From: Egibacteraceae bacterium
Lineage (GTDB): Bacteria; Actinomycetota; Nitriliruptoria; Euzebyales; Egibacteraceae
Length of the DNA stretch: 64,000 nucleotides
Reading direction: 5' to 3'
NCBI GenBank assembly: GCA_035540635.1
Contig: DATLGH010000021.1
Coordinates: 1 to 64,000 of the forward strand
The translations under genes and the position numbers were made by a program. Below the pieces are notes generated by a model, which was not told where the DNA came from, made no database searches, and saw nothing but the letters and a program-made list of their open reading frames with translations. This document shows, in pieces, positions 42,908 through 51,985 of the stretch. Every line of letters starts with the position of its first letter. Within the stretch, counting starts at the first letter, position 1.

Positions 42908-43606
42908 GTGCCCATGTTGAGTCTCGTCATGCCGGTCCACAACGAGGGGGCGACGTTGCGCACCGCCCTCGAACGGCTCGGCAAGGTCGACATGCCGGTG
43001 CCGTGGGAGCTCATCATCTGCGACGACGGCTCGACGGACGGGGCCGTCGACGCCGTCTCCCGGGACTGGGTGTCCGGCGCGGTGCGGGTGCGGGTGACCC
43101 GCGCTCGGGTGAACCGGGGGAAGGGAGCGGCGCTGCGGCGCGGCTTCGCGCTCGCCGAAGGCGACATCCTCGGGGTGCAGGACGCGGACCTCGAGTACGA
43201 CCCCGCAGACATCCCCCAGCTGCTCCGCCCGATCCTCCACGGCGACGCCGGTGTGGTGTTCGGCACCCGCCAGTTCGGCGCCCACGCGGCCTACTCGTTC
43301 TGGTACGTCGTCGGCAACCGTCTGCTGACGCTCGTGGCGGGCGCGCTGTTCGACCGCTACATCACCGACGCCTACACCTGCTACAAGTTCTTCACCCGGG
43401 ACCTCTACGAGGGCACTGATCTCACCGCCACCGGCTTCGAGATCGAAGCGGAGCTCACCGGCGGGCTGCTCCGGCAGAAGCCCCGCGTGTTCGAGGTGCC
43501 GATCACCTACACCGCGCGCAGCCGCGAGGAGGGCAAGAAGATCCGCGCCGCTGACGGCTGGACCGGCCTGGTTCGGCTCGTGCGGGTGCGCGTGCGGGGC
43601 CGCTGA
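42908..43606 (+). CDS. GT2 glycosyltransferase, polyprenyl-phosphate type
   Basis: 232 residues. [29 protein letters not shown] and [13 protein letters not shown] are dolichol-phosphate-mannose-synthase-like. [11 protein letters not shown] and GFEIEAELT complete the pattern. No membrane tail. It likely makes undecaprenyl-phosphate sugar donors for the GT-C enzymes. GTG at 42908 has GGAGAG 6 nt upstream, and a TATGCT -10 lies at 42870-42875; ATG at 42914 is an alternative. Confidence 0.88.
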   Translation: MPMLSLVMPVHNEGATLRTALERLGKVDMPVPWELIICDDGSTDGAVDAVSRDWVSGAVRVRVTRARVNRGKGAALRRGFALAEGDILGVQDADLEYDPADIPQLLRPILHGDAGVVFGTRQFGAHAAYSFWYVVGNRLLTLVAGALFDRYITDAYTCYKFFTRDLYEGTDLTATGFEIEAELTGGLLRQKPRVFEVPITYTARSREEGKKIRAADGWTGLVRLVRVRVRGR

Positions 43607-43643
43607 CCTCGCCTCCCCGTCCCGCTCCCGGGCTGTGCGTCTC

Positions 43644-43649
43644 TATCCT
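43644..43649 (+). promoter_or_regulatory. -10 element, leaderless GT2 mRNA
   Basis: TATCCT ends 7 nt before the ATG at 43657, with no SD. The same hexamer precedes rfbF at nearly the same distance. Confidence 0.45.
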
Positions 43650-43656
43650 TCCCGGC

Positions 43657-44712
43657 ATGTGGCCAGACGTGTCGGTGCTGCTGCCCGTCCTCGACGAGGC
43701 GGCCACGATCGACGCGTGCCTCGCGTCCCTGACGGCCCAGGACTACCCCGGACGGCTGGAGGTCGTCGTGGCCGACGGCGGCTCGCGGGACGGCACCGGC
43801 GAGCGCCTCGCGGCGTGGAGCAGGAGCAACCCGGCAGTGCGCGTCGTGGACAACCCCGCCCGCCTGCAGTCCGACGGCGTGAACGTCGCGGCACGGCGGG
43901 CCGGCGGGGAGATCCTCGTGCGCGCCGACGCGCACACCACGTACGCGCCGGACTACGTTCGCCGTTCGGTCGAGGCGCTGCGCTCCACCGACGCGGTGGC
44001 CGTCGGCGGGCTCCTGCGCCCGGAGGGCACGACTCCCTTCGGGCGGGCGGTTGCCGCCGCGATGCGCTCGCCACTGGCGGTCGGCCCGGGCCGCTTCCAC
44101 CACGCCCGGCTGCGCCAGACGGTCGACACCGTCTACCTCGGGGCCTTCCGCGCCGCCGACTTCCACCGTCTCGGCGGCCCGCGCAGCCTGCCGTCAGGGG
44201 TTGCCGAGGACGCCGACCTCTACTACCGCTGGCGGCGCGCCGGCGAGACGGTGCTCCTCGACCCCGCCATCCGCTCGACCTACCGGCCCCGGGAGTCCCC
44301 CGCCGCGCTGTGGCGCCAGCACGTGCGCTACGGGCGGGGCAAGGCCGAGATGCTGTGGCTGAACCGCCGCCTGCCCTCCTGGCGGCCGCTCGGCCCCGCG
44401 GGGCTCGTGGCCGGCCTCCTCGCCGGTGGTCTCGCGGCCGCCTCAGGGCGCCCGCGCCCGCTGCGGCTCCTGGTGGGAGCGTGGTCCGCGGTCGTCGTGG
44501 CGGCGGCCGCCGGCTCAGCCCGCTCCCCCGCCGCCGCCCTGAGAGTGGCCGCGGCCACGGCGATCATGCACCTGGGCTACGGCCTCGGGCTGCTTCGCGG
44601 TCTGCTCGCGGGTCCGGGGGCGGTCGCCGCGGTCGCGCGGTCAACGGTGGACCGCCACCCGTCGGATGCAGGAGAGCCCGGCCCCGCGGGTGACGGGGCC
44701 GGGCTCGCCTGA
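43657..44712 (+). CDS. GT2 glycosyltransferase, ExoA-like
   Basis: 351 residues. VSVLLPVLDEAATIDACL, VVVADGGSRDGTG and VRADAHTTYAPDYV resemble succinoglycan-type ExoA enzymes. EDADLYYRWR is the acceptor region. Two or three hydrophobic helices lie in the last 110 residues. The final ten residues are encoded by a terminator hairpin (44674-44706), so the tail is probably not functional sequence. Start ATG at 43657. Confidence 0.86.
   Translation: MWPDVSVLLPVLDEAATIDACLASLTAQDYPGRLEVVVADGGSRDGTGERLAAWSRSNPAVRVVDNPARLQSDGVNVAARRAGGEILVRADAHTTYAPDYVRRSVEALRSTDAVAVGGLLRPEGTTPFGRAVAAAMRSPLAVGPGRFHHARLRQTVDTVYLGAFRAADFHRLGGPRSLPSGVAEDADLYYRWRRAGETVLLDPAIRSTYRPRESPAALWRQHVRYGRGKAEMLWLNRRLPSWRPLGPAGLVAGLLAGGLAAASGRPRPLRLLVGAWSAVVVAAAAGSARSPAAALRVAAATAIMHLGYGLGLLRGLLAGPGAVAAVARSTVDRHPSDAGEPGPAGDGAGLA
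44674..44706. terminator. Bidirectional terminator inside the GT2 3' end
   Basis: A perfect 13-bp repeat, arms GAGCCCGGCCCCG (44674-44686) and CGGGGCCGGGCTC (44694-44706), with a 7-nt loop. It serves the plus-strand GT2 and the convergent beta-helix gene whose stop is at 44739. No T-tract. Confidence 0.75.
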
Positions 44713-44738
44713 GACCGCTGACGCGCCGAACGGCCTTG

Positions 44739-46550
44739 CTACGACGCGTTGCCGCCGTGGCCGCGGTTGTGCTCCTGGCCTCCGCCGTCCTGGCGGCCCG
44801 GCGCGTCACCCGACCTTCCGGGACCCTCGCCGGCCCCGGTGCCACCCCTGGCCACGCACGGCTGGTTCACCGTGCCGAACCAGTTGCGGAACCAGTTGTT
44901 CGTCCAGGCGGGGCTCTCCCCCGGCACGGAGCCGCAGTTGGGGTTGGCGTCCTCGCCGTCGAACTCGCCGTTGCCGCGGCCCCGGTTGTCCATCAGCGAG
45001 GCGCCCGCCCCCGGAGCGACGTGCCGCCGCTCGTTGAGCGTGTTCGTGATCACGTGGATGGTCACCGGCCCGGTCTGGGTCAGGTTGTAGAGCTCGAAGC
45101 CCACCCGGTACTGGGTGGACAGCACCGGGATGCTCTGCGGCCCGACCGAGCCGAAGTTGTGGGTGGTGCGGCCGGGGGTCTGGCCCTCGTTGAACATGAC
45201 CACGGCGCTGGCGCCGGCGGCCACGGCGTTGGCGACCTTCGCCACGAACGTGCAGGTGCCGCGCTGGATGAGCGCCACGTCGCCCGCCTGGAAGCCTGCG
45301 TTCGTGAAGTCGGACCTCTCGCACGCGCTGGTGGAGGTGTCCACCGGGTTGGGGTTGCTCGTCGCCGTGGCGTTGGGGTGCAGGGCGATGTCGATGGCCA
45401 CGAGGCGCGCGGTCACGTCGCCGCTGCCCGAGCCGGGCATGACCTGGTAGTCGGTGCCCTCGACGTAGGGCGGCAGGTCGGGCGTGACCACGTCGAGCAG
45501 CGTGGGCCCGAGGTTTCTGAACGTCTGGGCGAACAGCGGGCCGCCGAGGAAGATCCCCGACAGGCCGTTGTCGTTCACCGCGTTGCGGTTGATCGTGTTG
45601 CCCCGTGAGTTTGACCCCACGAAGATGCCGTCGGCCTGGTTGCCCGTCGAGGTGTTGCCCACGATCGTGGTCTCCTGGGCGGGGCAGACCACAGCCGACG
45701 GTCCCTGACGCAGGATGTTGATGCCCGAGGCGATCGAGGTGCCGGCGGTGCCGCTGACCTTGTTGTTGGTGACGATGTTGCCCCGGTTGTAGGGCTCGGG
45801 CGGATTCGTCGGGTTGAGGTTGCACACGGTGCCGTGCAGGCCGATGCCGGCGAGCAGGCCGTTCTCGACGACGTTGTTGTCGACCCGGTTGCCCTCCGCG
45901 CCCGGGCCCTCGATGCGGATGCCCTCGTCCTGGAAGCGGTTGCCGCAGCCGGTTTGCCCGACCGGGGTGACGATGTTGTTGTCGCGCACCCGGTTGCTGC
46001 GGATCAGGTTGTTGTCGGAGTCGCCGATGATCGTGATGCCGCCGAACGGGCCGTTGTTGATGACCTGGTTCTGCGTGATGGTGTTGTTGCTCGAGTCTTG
46101 GACGGCGATGCCGTCACCGAGCAGGCACGGCGGGCGGGTGAAGTCGTTGATGTTGTCCCTGGCGACGATCTGGCGGACGGTGTTGCCCGCGCCGCCTTCG
46201 ACGAGCACGCCGGCGTCGAAGCCGGTCACGGTGCCGTTACGCACGGTCACGCCGCTGACGTCGGCCAGTCGGATGCCCGCGTGGTTGCCGTCGCCGTTGG
46301 CCGCGAAGACCCTGAAGCCGTTGAGGTCGAGGGTGATGCCGTCCGCGTCGACGACGAGGCCGTCACCCGGGCAGGGGCCGACGTCGCCGTGCAGGGTGGT
46401 GCTCGCGCTGATCGTGGTCCCGCAGGCGACGTGGTCGGCGGCCGCGGGGCCGACGAGCGCCGTCGTCATGAGCAGTGCCGCGGCCAGTGCCGTGGCAAGA
46501 GCCGCACTGAAGCGCCGTGAAGGCGCAGCAGAAATTCCGTCCAGGTTCAT
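44739..46550 (-). CDS. Secreted beta-helix protein with a PA domain
   Basis: 603 residues. A signal peptide (about 1-38, ending AAADHVA) is followed by right-handed parallel beta-helix repeats (about 60-330), with rungs such as GIRLADVSGVTVRNGTVTGF and NDNGLSGIFLGG, the NosD/pectate-lyase-like type. A protease-associated (PA) domain (about 400-500) has ALIQRGTCTFVAKV and AGASAVVMFNEG. The end is Gly/Asn-rich. It is exported and might modify or bind glycan. GAGGGA lies 4 nt before the ATG at 46550. A PA domain fused to a beta-helix without a protease domain is uncommon. Confidence 0.85.
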   Translation of the reverse strand: MNLDGISAAPSRRFSAALATALAAALLMTTALVGPAAADHVACGTTISASTTLHGDVGPCPGDGLVVDADGITLDLNGFRVFAANGDGNHAGIRLADVSGVTVRNGTVTGFDAGVLVEGGAGNTVRQIVARDNINDFTRPPCLLGDGIAVQDSSNNTITQNQVINNGPFGGITIIGDSDNNLIRSNRVRDNNIVTPVGQTGCGNRFQDEGIRIEGPGAEGNRVDNNVVENGLLAGIGLHGTVCNLNPTNPPEPYNRGNIVTNNKVSGTAGTSIASGINILRQGPSAVVCPAQETTIVGNTSTGNQADGIFVGSNSRGNTINRNAVNDNGLSGIFLGGPLFAQTFRNLGPTLLDVVTPDLPPYVEGTDYQVMPGSGSGDVTARLVAIDIALHPNATATSNPNPVDTSTSACERSDFTNAGFQAGDVALIQRGTCTFVAKVANAVAAGASAVVMFNEGQTPGRTTHNFGSVGPQSIPVLSTQYRVGFELYNLTQTGPVTIHVITNTLNERRHVAPGAGASLMDNRGRGNGEFDGEDANPNCGSVPGESPAWTNNWFRNWFGTVNQPCVARGGTGAGEGPGRSGDAPGRQDGGGQEHNRGHGGNAS

Positions 46551-46734
46551 AGGTTCCCTCTTTCTGTGCCCGACCGACCGCCCCGTAGCGGTCTTCCCCA
46601 TTTGTGTGGTGCGTGCCGCAGCGGCATTGGATCACACAGCCAGGTTTCGGGTAAGTGCGTCGAGCACTGACGCGAAGCTGGCGTTCGCGCCTCGGTCACC
46701 TGGGTGGGCCTTGACGTGAATGGCCGCGCGATCG

Positions 46735-47517
46735 TCAGTCGTCGAACTCGACGACGGCGATCTGCCGATAGGCGGGCGTGCCGTTGGCACGGGCGAGCGC
46801 CGACGACAGCCAGGTGAGCGCAACCCACGCGACCTTGTCAGGCAGGCGCCGGCGGATCCAGCGGTTGACCACCCACGTGCGCACGCGGAGGTTGGCGTTG
46901 GGCACGAGGGTGACGTTGCCGCGGCGATCCCATTGGCGCATCGCGGCGTCGATCGCCGCACGCAGGTCGTCCGCGCGCGGGAGCCCGTACTCGAGGTGCT
47001 CGAGCAGGTAGCGGTAGTCGACGCCACGAACCTCGCGGAAGAGCGCCGCCACGGCGCGGTCGTGCTCCTCGGCGGCGGGCCCGCAGGGCACCGCCACGAC
47101 GAGCAGCCGGCCGGCGATGCGGACGAGCTCCGCGATCGCCCCCGGTCGCACCTCGGCGGGCATGTGCTCGAGCATGTCGACGGAGATCACGCACGGCCGG
47201 GACCGGTCGTCGAACGGGGTCTCGACAACGGACGCGTCCACCGGGGTCAGCAGGGGATGGGGCGCCGGCAAGAAGCTGGTGTCGACCCCGGTGATCGGCG
47301 CGCGCAGGTAGGGGGCGATGCCGGCGGGGCCGGAGCCGACGTCGGTGACGTGGTCGCGCATACCCCGGGACCGGATGAGCCGCACGATCGGCAGGTAGCG
47401 CATCGCGACGTCGGGGTTCCAGTCGTGCCGGCGTCCGAGCAGCAGCTTTGCCATCACCGCCTCCGCGGGCGTGCGTTCGTCACGCTCGATGGCTGCCCTG
47501 GCGGCGTCGTCGTCCAC
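46735..47517 (-). CDS. SAM-dependent methyltransferase
   Basis: 260 residues. VTDVGSGPAGIAPYLRAPIT is motif I and CVISVDMLEHMPAEVRP the acidic post-motif; AGRLLVVAVPCGPAAEEHD follows. A C-terminal helical extension is basic. GTG at 47517 starts the longest homologous frame. It is divergent from rfbF with 110 nt between them, so it may be regulated with the sugar genes. The substrate is unknown. Confidence 0.82.
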   Translation of the reverse strand: MDDDAARAAIERDERTPAEAVMAKLLLGRRHDWNPDVAMRYLPIVRLIRSRGMRDHVTDVGSGPAGIAPYLRAPITGVDTSFLPAPHPLLTPVDASVVETPFDDRSRPCVISVDMLEHMPAEVRPGAIAELVRIAGRLLVVAVPCGPAAEEHDRAVAALFREVRGVDYRYLLEHLEYGLPRADDLRAAIDAAMRQWDRRGNVTLVPNANLRVRTWVVNRWIRRRLPDKVAWVALTWLSSALARANGTPAYRQIAVVEFDD

Positions 47518-47613
47518 CCGGCGAGCCTACCGAACCGGACGGCCACCGCCGTCGCATCCTCGCCGCGGCCAGCCGGCACCCGGCCGGTTCCGGTGCGACG
47601 GCGGAGCGGCTGG

Positions 47614-47619
47614 TATCCT
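47614..47619 (+). promoter_or_regulatory. -10 element of the CDP-sugar operon
   Basis: TATCCT ends 8 nt before the rfbF GTG at 47628, without an SD. Leaderless transcription is likely. Confidence 0.5.
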
Positions 47620-47627
47620 CTGCGCCC

Positions 47628-48443
47628 GTGCCCGTGGAGAGCGAGTCGTCATCGGCGCGGCGTGCGCCCTCCCTGCAGTGCGCCATCCTCGCGGGCGGGC
47701 GCGGCACGCGCATCGCCGAGGAGTCGCACCTGCGACCCAAGCCGATGATCGAGATCGGGGGGCGGCCGATCCTGTGGCACATCATGAAGTCCTACGCCGA
47801 GCACGGCGTCTCCGACTTCGTCATCTGCCTGGGCTACCGCGGTTACATGATCAAGGAGTACTTCGCCAACTACTTCCTGCACGCCTCCGACGTCACGATC
47901 GACATGCGGACGAACACCTGCGTGTACCACGACAACCGCAGTGAGCCGTGGCGCGTCACGCTCGTCGACACGGGCGACCGTACGCAGACAGGCGGCAGGA
48001 TCCGGCGCATCAAGGACTACCTCCACCCGGGCCAACCCTTCTGTCTCACCTACGGCGACGGTCTCGGTGACGTCGACATCGCCGCGGAGATCGACTTCCA
48101 TCGGGCACACGGCAAGCTGGCGACAATGACCGTGGTGCAACCACCGGCGCGCTTCGGCGCCTCGCTCATCGACGGTGACGAGGTGGTGGGGTTCGAGGAG
48201 AAGCCGCAGGCCGACGGCGGCTACATCAACGGCGGCTTCTTCGTGCTGGAGCCCGGGGTGCTCGACCTCATCAGCGGGGACGACACCGTCTGGGAGCGTG
48301 GGCCCCTGGAGCGTCTGGCCGCCGCCAACGAGCTCGCCGCCTGGCGCCACGCCGGCTTCTGGCAACCGATGGACACGCTGCGGGAGAAGGAGCTGCTCGA
48401 GTCGCTGTGGGTGAGCGGGAAGGCCCCGTGGAAGACGTGGTAG
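47628..48443 (+). CDS. rfbF: Glucose-1-phosphate cytidylyltransferase
   Basis: 271 residues. CAILAGGRGTRIAEESHLRP (nucleotide loop), KPMIEIGGRPILWHIM, GYRGYMIKEYF and TYGDGLGDVD are specific for the RfbF/CDP-glucose pyrophosphorylase family. It makes CDP-glucose from CTP and glucose-1-phosphate. The lead of about 16 residues before the fold suggests the start could be the GTG at 47634. Head of the CDP-sugar operon, followed by the C-methyltransferase after 39 nt. Confidence 0.95.
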   Translation: MPVESESSSARRAPSLQCAILAGGRGTRIAEESHLRPKPMIEIGGRPILWHIMKSYAEHGVSDFVICLGYRGYMIKEYFANYFLHASDVTIDMRTNTCVYHDNRSEPWRVTLVDTGDRTQTGGRIRRIKDYLHPGQPFCLTYGDGLGDVDIAAEIDFHRAHGKLATMTVVQPPARFGASLIDGDEVVGFEEKPQADGGYINGGFFVLEPGVLDLISGDDTVWERGPLERLAAANELAAWRHAGFWQPMDTLREKELLESLWVSGKAPWKTW

Positions 48444-48482
48444 CCGCGCGAGCGATCGTGCCGACGCGGCGAGCGACGCCCG

Positions 48483-49709
48483 GTGCCTGACTGCCGGTCC
48501 TGCGGCACGCCGCTCGTCCACACGGTCGTGGACCTCGGTCACACGCCCCTGGCGAACTCCTACGTCGAGCCGGAGGCCGCCGGTGAGCCCGACGTCCGCT
48601 ATCCCCTCCATGCGCGGGTCTGCCACCGGTGCCTGCTCGTGCAGGTCGACGACGTCGTCCCGCCGGAGGAGATCTTCACCGACTACGCCTACTTCTCGTC
48701 CTACTCCGACAGCTGGGTCGAGCACGCTCGGCGCTTCGCCGAGCACGCGCGGCGGCGGCTGTCGCTCGGCCCCGACAGCCTCGTGGTCGAAGTCGCGAGC
48801 AACGACGGCTACCTGCTACGCCACTTCCTGGCGGCGGGCACCCGGGTGCTCGGCGTGGAGCCGGCCGTGAACGTCGCGAAGGCCGCCGAGAGCGCAGGGG
48901 TGCCGACGGAGGTCCGCTTCTTCGGTGAGGCGACCGCCAGAGACCTCGCCCACCGCGGCATGGCCGCCGACCTGCTCGTCGGCAACAACGTCCTCGCACA
49001 CGTCCCGGACCTCAACGACTTCGTGCGCGGTCTGCGCATCCTGCTGAAGCCGGCCGGCACGATCTCGATGGAGTTCCCCCACCTGCTCCACCTCATCGAG
49101 CAGGTGCAGTTCGACACCATCTACCACGAGCACTTCTCGTACCTGTCGCTGCTCGCCGTCGAGGCAGCGTTCGCGCGGCACGGGCTGCGGGTGTGGGAGG
49201 TCGAGGAGCTGCCCACGCACGGCGGCAGCCTGCGCATCCTCGCCTGCCACGCCCACGACCCCCGACCGGACGGTCCCGGGCTCGACCGGGTTCGCGCTCG
49301 GGAGGCACGGGCGGGCCTCGGCTCGCTCGACACCTACGCCGGCTTCGCCGACCGGGTGGCCGCATGCTGCCAGGAGCTGCGCGGGTTCCTCGACACGGCC
49401 GCGCACGCCGGCAAGCACGTGGCCGCCTACGGCGCCGCCGCGAAGGGCAACACGCTGCTGAACTGCTGCGGCATCGGCACGGACCGCGTCGGGTACGTCG
49501 TCGACCGTAGCCCTCACAAGCAGGGGCGGCTGCTGCCGGGCAGCCGCCTGCCGATATGCGCTCCGGAGCGCATCGCGGAAACCCGGCCCGACTACCTGCT
49601 CGTCCTGCCCTGGAACCTGGTCGACGAGATCACCGAGCAGATGGCGGAGATCCGGGAGTGGGGCGGGCGGTTCGTCGTCGCGATCCCCTCGACACGCGTG
49701 CTGTCGTGA
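48483..49709 (+). CDS. NDP-sugar C-methyltransferase (TylC3/TcaB9 type)
   Basis: 408 residues. An N-terminal zinc domain has Cys4, Cys7, Cys47 and Cys50. The SAM motif is VVEVASNDGYLLRHFL (about 101-116). The catalytic cluster Y-H-E-H (214-217, in TIYHEHFSYL) matches the conserved Tyr/Glu/His of C3-methyltransferases acting on 4-keto-6-deoxy sugars (from memory of TcaB9). A C-terminal Rossmann-like domain completes it. It adds a methyl branch to the sugar ring, probably at C3. The stop overlaps the next gene (GTGA). Confidence 0.9.
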   Translation: MPDCRSCGTPLVHTVVDLGHTPLANSYVEPEAAGEPDVRYPLHARVCHRCLLVQVDDVVPPEEIFTDYAYFSSYSDSWVEHARRFAEHARRRLSLGPDSLVVEVASNDGYLLRHFLAAGTRVLGVEPAVNVAKAAESAGVPTEVRFFGEATARDLAHRGMAADLLVGNNVLAHVPDLNDFVRGLRILLKPAGTISMEFPHLLHLIEQVQFDTIYHEHFSYLSLLAVEAAFARHGLRVWEVEELPTHGGSLRILACHAHDPRPDGPGLDRVRAREARAGLGSLDTYAGFADRVAACCQELRGFLDTAAHAGKHVAAYGAAAKGNTLLNCCGIGTDRVGYVVDRSPHKQGRLLPGSRLPICAPERIAETRPDYLLVLPWNLVDEITEQMAEIREWGGRFVVAIPSTRVLS

Positions 49710-50236
49710 GGTTCCGGGAGACGGCGCTGGCCGGCGTGCTCGTCGTGCAGCCCGAGCCGGTGAGGGACGAGCGCGGGCTCTTCGCCCGCACCTGGGACCG
49801 GCAGCTCTTCGCGGCACGTGGACTCGAGACCGCGCTTGCGCAGTGCAGCGTGTCGTTCAACCGCCGCCGCGGCACTCTGCGTGGGATGCACTTCCAGGCG
49901 GCGCCCCACGGGGAGGCGAAGCTCGTGCGCTGCACGGCGGGTGGCGTGTACGACGTCGTCATCGACCTGCGTGCGGGATCACCGACGCGGGGCAGGTGGC
50001 ACGCGGTGGAGCTCACCGCGGAGAACCGGTACGGGTTGTACGTGCCACCCGGCTGCGCGCACGGGTTCCTGACCCTCGTCGGCAACACCGAGGTCTTCTA
50101 CCAGATCTCGGAGTTCTACCACCCGGAGGCTTCCCGGGGCGTGCGCTGGGACGATCCCGCATTTGCCGTCGTGTGGCCCGAGCGGCCGGCCGTGCTGTCG
50201 GAGCGCGACGCGACGTATCCCGACTATGCCGGCTGA
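49706..50236 (+). CDS. RmlC-like sugar 3,5-epimerase
   Basis: 176 residues, cupin fold. TLRGMHFQ carries the catalytic His, and VPPGCAHGFLTL and VFYQISEFYHPE the Tyr region of dTDP-4-dehydrorhamnose 3,5-epimerase. In this operon it probably acts on the CDP-4-keto sugar, after C-methylation, at C5 only or C3/C5. GTG at 49706 overlaps the methyltransferase stop by 4 nt. Confidence 0.92.
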   Translation: MRFRETALAGVLVVQPEPVRDERGLFARTWDRQLFAARGLETALAQCSVSFNRRRGTLRGMHFQAAPHGEAKLVRCTAGGVYDVVIDLRAGSPTRGRWHAVELTAENRYGLYVPPGCAHGFLTLVGNTEVFYQISEFYHPEASRGVRWDDPAFAVVWPERPAVLSERDATYPDYAG

Positions 50237-51119
50237 GCGCGGCACGGTCCTCGTCACGGGAGCAGCCGGCTTCATCGGCCGACAGGTCGTTGCGACGCTT
50301 CGGGAGCGCGGAGACGACGTCGTCACCGCCGCTCACCGTTGGGACGGCATCGCCGAGATCGACGACCTCCTCGCGGGCCGCAGGCTCGACCGCTGCATCC
50401 ACCTCGGCTGGTACGCCCACCCGCGCGACTACCTCACCGCCGTCGAGCCCAACGCCGACTCCCTGATGGCGACCCTCGCCCTTGCCGATCTCGTCGAGCG
50501 GCAGGGCGCGAACGCGCTCGTGGTCGCGGGCAGCTCCGCGGAGTACGGACCCGCGGCCACGGCGCTGTCCGAGGACGCACCCCTCGCGCCGTCCACCGTC
50601 TACGGCGCGGCGAAGGCGATGGGGCACGCGCTGCTGCGACGCCGGCAGGCGCGTACCCGTGTCGCGTGGGCCCGGCTGTTCAACGTCATCGGCAGGGGCG
50701 AGCATCCGTCGCGGGTGGTGCCCCTCGTGGCCCGCTCCCTGCTCGCGGGGCGACCGATCGGCTTGAGCCCCGGCACGCAGGTTCGCGACTACATCGACGT
50801 GCGCGACGTGGCCGCAGCGCTCGTCGCGTTGGCCGACTGCGCCTGCGCCGGCGCCTACAACGTGTCGACGGGAAGAGGCGTCGCCCTGCGCGCCCTGCTC
50901 GAACAGCTCGCCCGCCATGCCGGCGGGCCCGAGCTGCTGCGTTTCGGTGAGCGGGCGTTCGCCCCCGACGAACGCGAGGTCGTGGTCGGCGACCGGTCGC
51001 GGATCTTTCGGGACACCGGCTGGGAACCGCGCGTGTCGATGGAGGAGCTGGCCGCCGACGTGATGCGCTACTGGAGGGACCGGGACGCCGGCGACGACGC
51101 CGGGGGAGCCCCACGGTGA
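50226..51119 (+). CDS. NAD-dependent sugar reductase/epimerase
   Basis: 297 residues, extended SDR. GAAGFIGRQVV is the cofactor loop. GSSAEYGP holds Ser, and YGAAKAMGH is the YxxxK pair. Likely the final 4-keto reductase of the CDP-deoxy-sugar route. ATG at 50226 overlaps the epimerase stop by 11 nt; the stop overlaps the next GT2 gene (GTGA). Confidence 0.9.
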   Translation: MPAERGTVLVTGAAGFIGRQVVATLRERGDDVVTAAHRWDGIAEIDDLLAGRRLDRCIHLGWYAHPRDYLTAVEPNADSLMATLALADLVERQGANALVVAGSSAEYGPAATALSEDAPLAPSTVYGAAKAMGHALLRRRQARTRVAWARLFNVIGRGEHPSRVVPLVARSLLAGRPIGLSPGTQVRDYIDVRDVAAALVALADCACAGAYNVSTGRGVALRALLEQLARHAGGPELLRFGERAFAPDEREVVVGDRSRIFRDTGWEPRVSMEELAADVMRYWRDRDAGDDAGGAPR

Positions 51120-51961
51120 CGGTGTCGGTGTGCACGCCTGTGTACAACGGCGAGCGGTACATCGGCGACACGATCCGCTCCGTTCTCGCCCAGGACTACA
51201 AGGACCTCGAGCTGATCGTCTCCGACAACTGCTCGACGGATGCGACCGTGGAGGTCGTTCGCGGATGCGCGGATCCGCGCATCCGTCTCGTGCGCAACGA
51301 GCGCAACATCGGGGCCATAGCCAACTGGAACCGGGTCCGGCAGCTCGCGCGGGGCCGGTACGTGAAGCTCCTGCCGGCCGACGACGTCCTCTACCCCGAC
51401 TGCCTGTCGACGCAGGTCGGGGTGCTCGACGACGCCGCGCACCGTACGGTCGCGCTCGTGTGCGCCAAGCGCGACATCGTCGACGAGGCCGGCGGCCTAC
51501 TGTGGCCCGCTCGCGGGCTCGGGGGGATGACCGGGCCCGTCAGCGCACGCGAGGCCATCCGCCGGTGCGTGCGGGCGGGCGCAAACCTCATGGGTGAGCC
51601 TGCGGCCGTCCTCGTGCGCGCCGATGCGCTGGCCCGAGCGGGGCCCTTCGACGACCGGCTGCCGTACATGATCGACTTCGAGCTGTGGTCGCGCGTGCTC
51701 CGCCACGGCGACCTCTACGCGGTCCGCCGGGCCCTGTGCACCTTCCGGGTCACGAGCACCTCGGAGAGCGTCGCCGTCACCGCTCACCAGGGAGCGCAGG
51801 CGCGCGCGCTCCTGCGTCGGCTCCGCGCCGAGGGCGCCTTCGGTGTCACGGCCGCCGACCTGGCGCTGGGCCTCCCGCGGGCCTCGCTCGCGCCCTACCT
51901 GCGCCGGCTCGCCTACCTGGAGGTGCGCCGTCGGCGGGCGATGACCCGCAAGCGCGCCTGA
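51116..51961 (+). CDS. GT2 glycosyltransferase
   Basis: 281 residues. VSVCTPVYNGERYIGDTIRS, VSDNCSTDAT, LPADDVLYPD (DxD) and MIDFELWSRVL are the GT2 motifs. No membrane helix. As the last gene of the CDP-sugar operon, it is a strong candidate to transfer the branched deoxy-sugar. GTG at 51116. Confidence 0.88.
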   Translation: MTVSVCTPVYNGERYIGDTIRSVLAQDYKDLELIVSDNCSTDATVEVVRGCADPRIRLVRNERNIGAIANWNRVRQLARGRYVKLLPADDVLYPDCLSTQVGVLDDAAHRTVALVCAKRDIVDEAGGLLWPARGLGGMTGPVSAREAIRRCVRAGANLMGEPAAVLVRADALARAGPFDDRLPYMIDFELWSRVLRHGDLYAVRRALCTFRVTSTSESVAVTAHQGAQARALLRRLRAEGAFGVTAADLALGLPRASLAPYLRRLAYLEVRRRRAMTRKRA

Positions 51962-51985
51962 GTACGGGCCTCCGGCACGCCGCGG

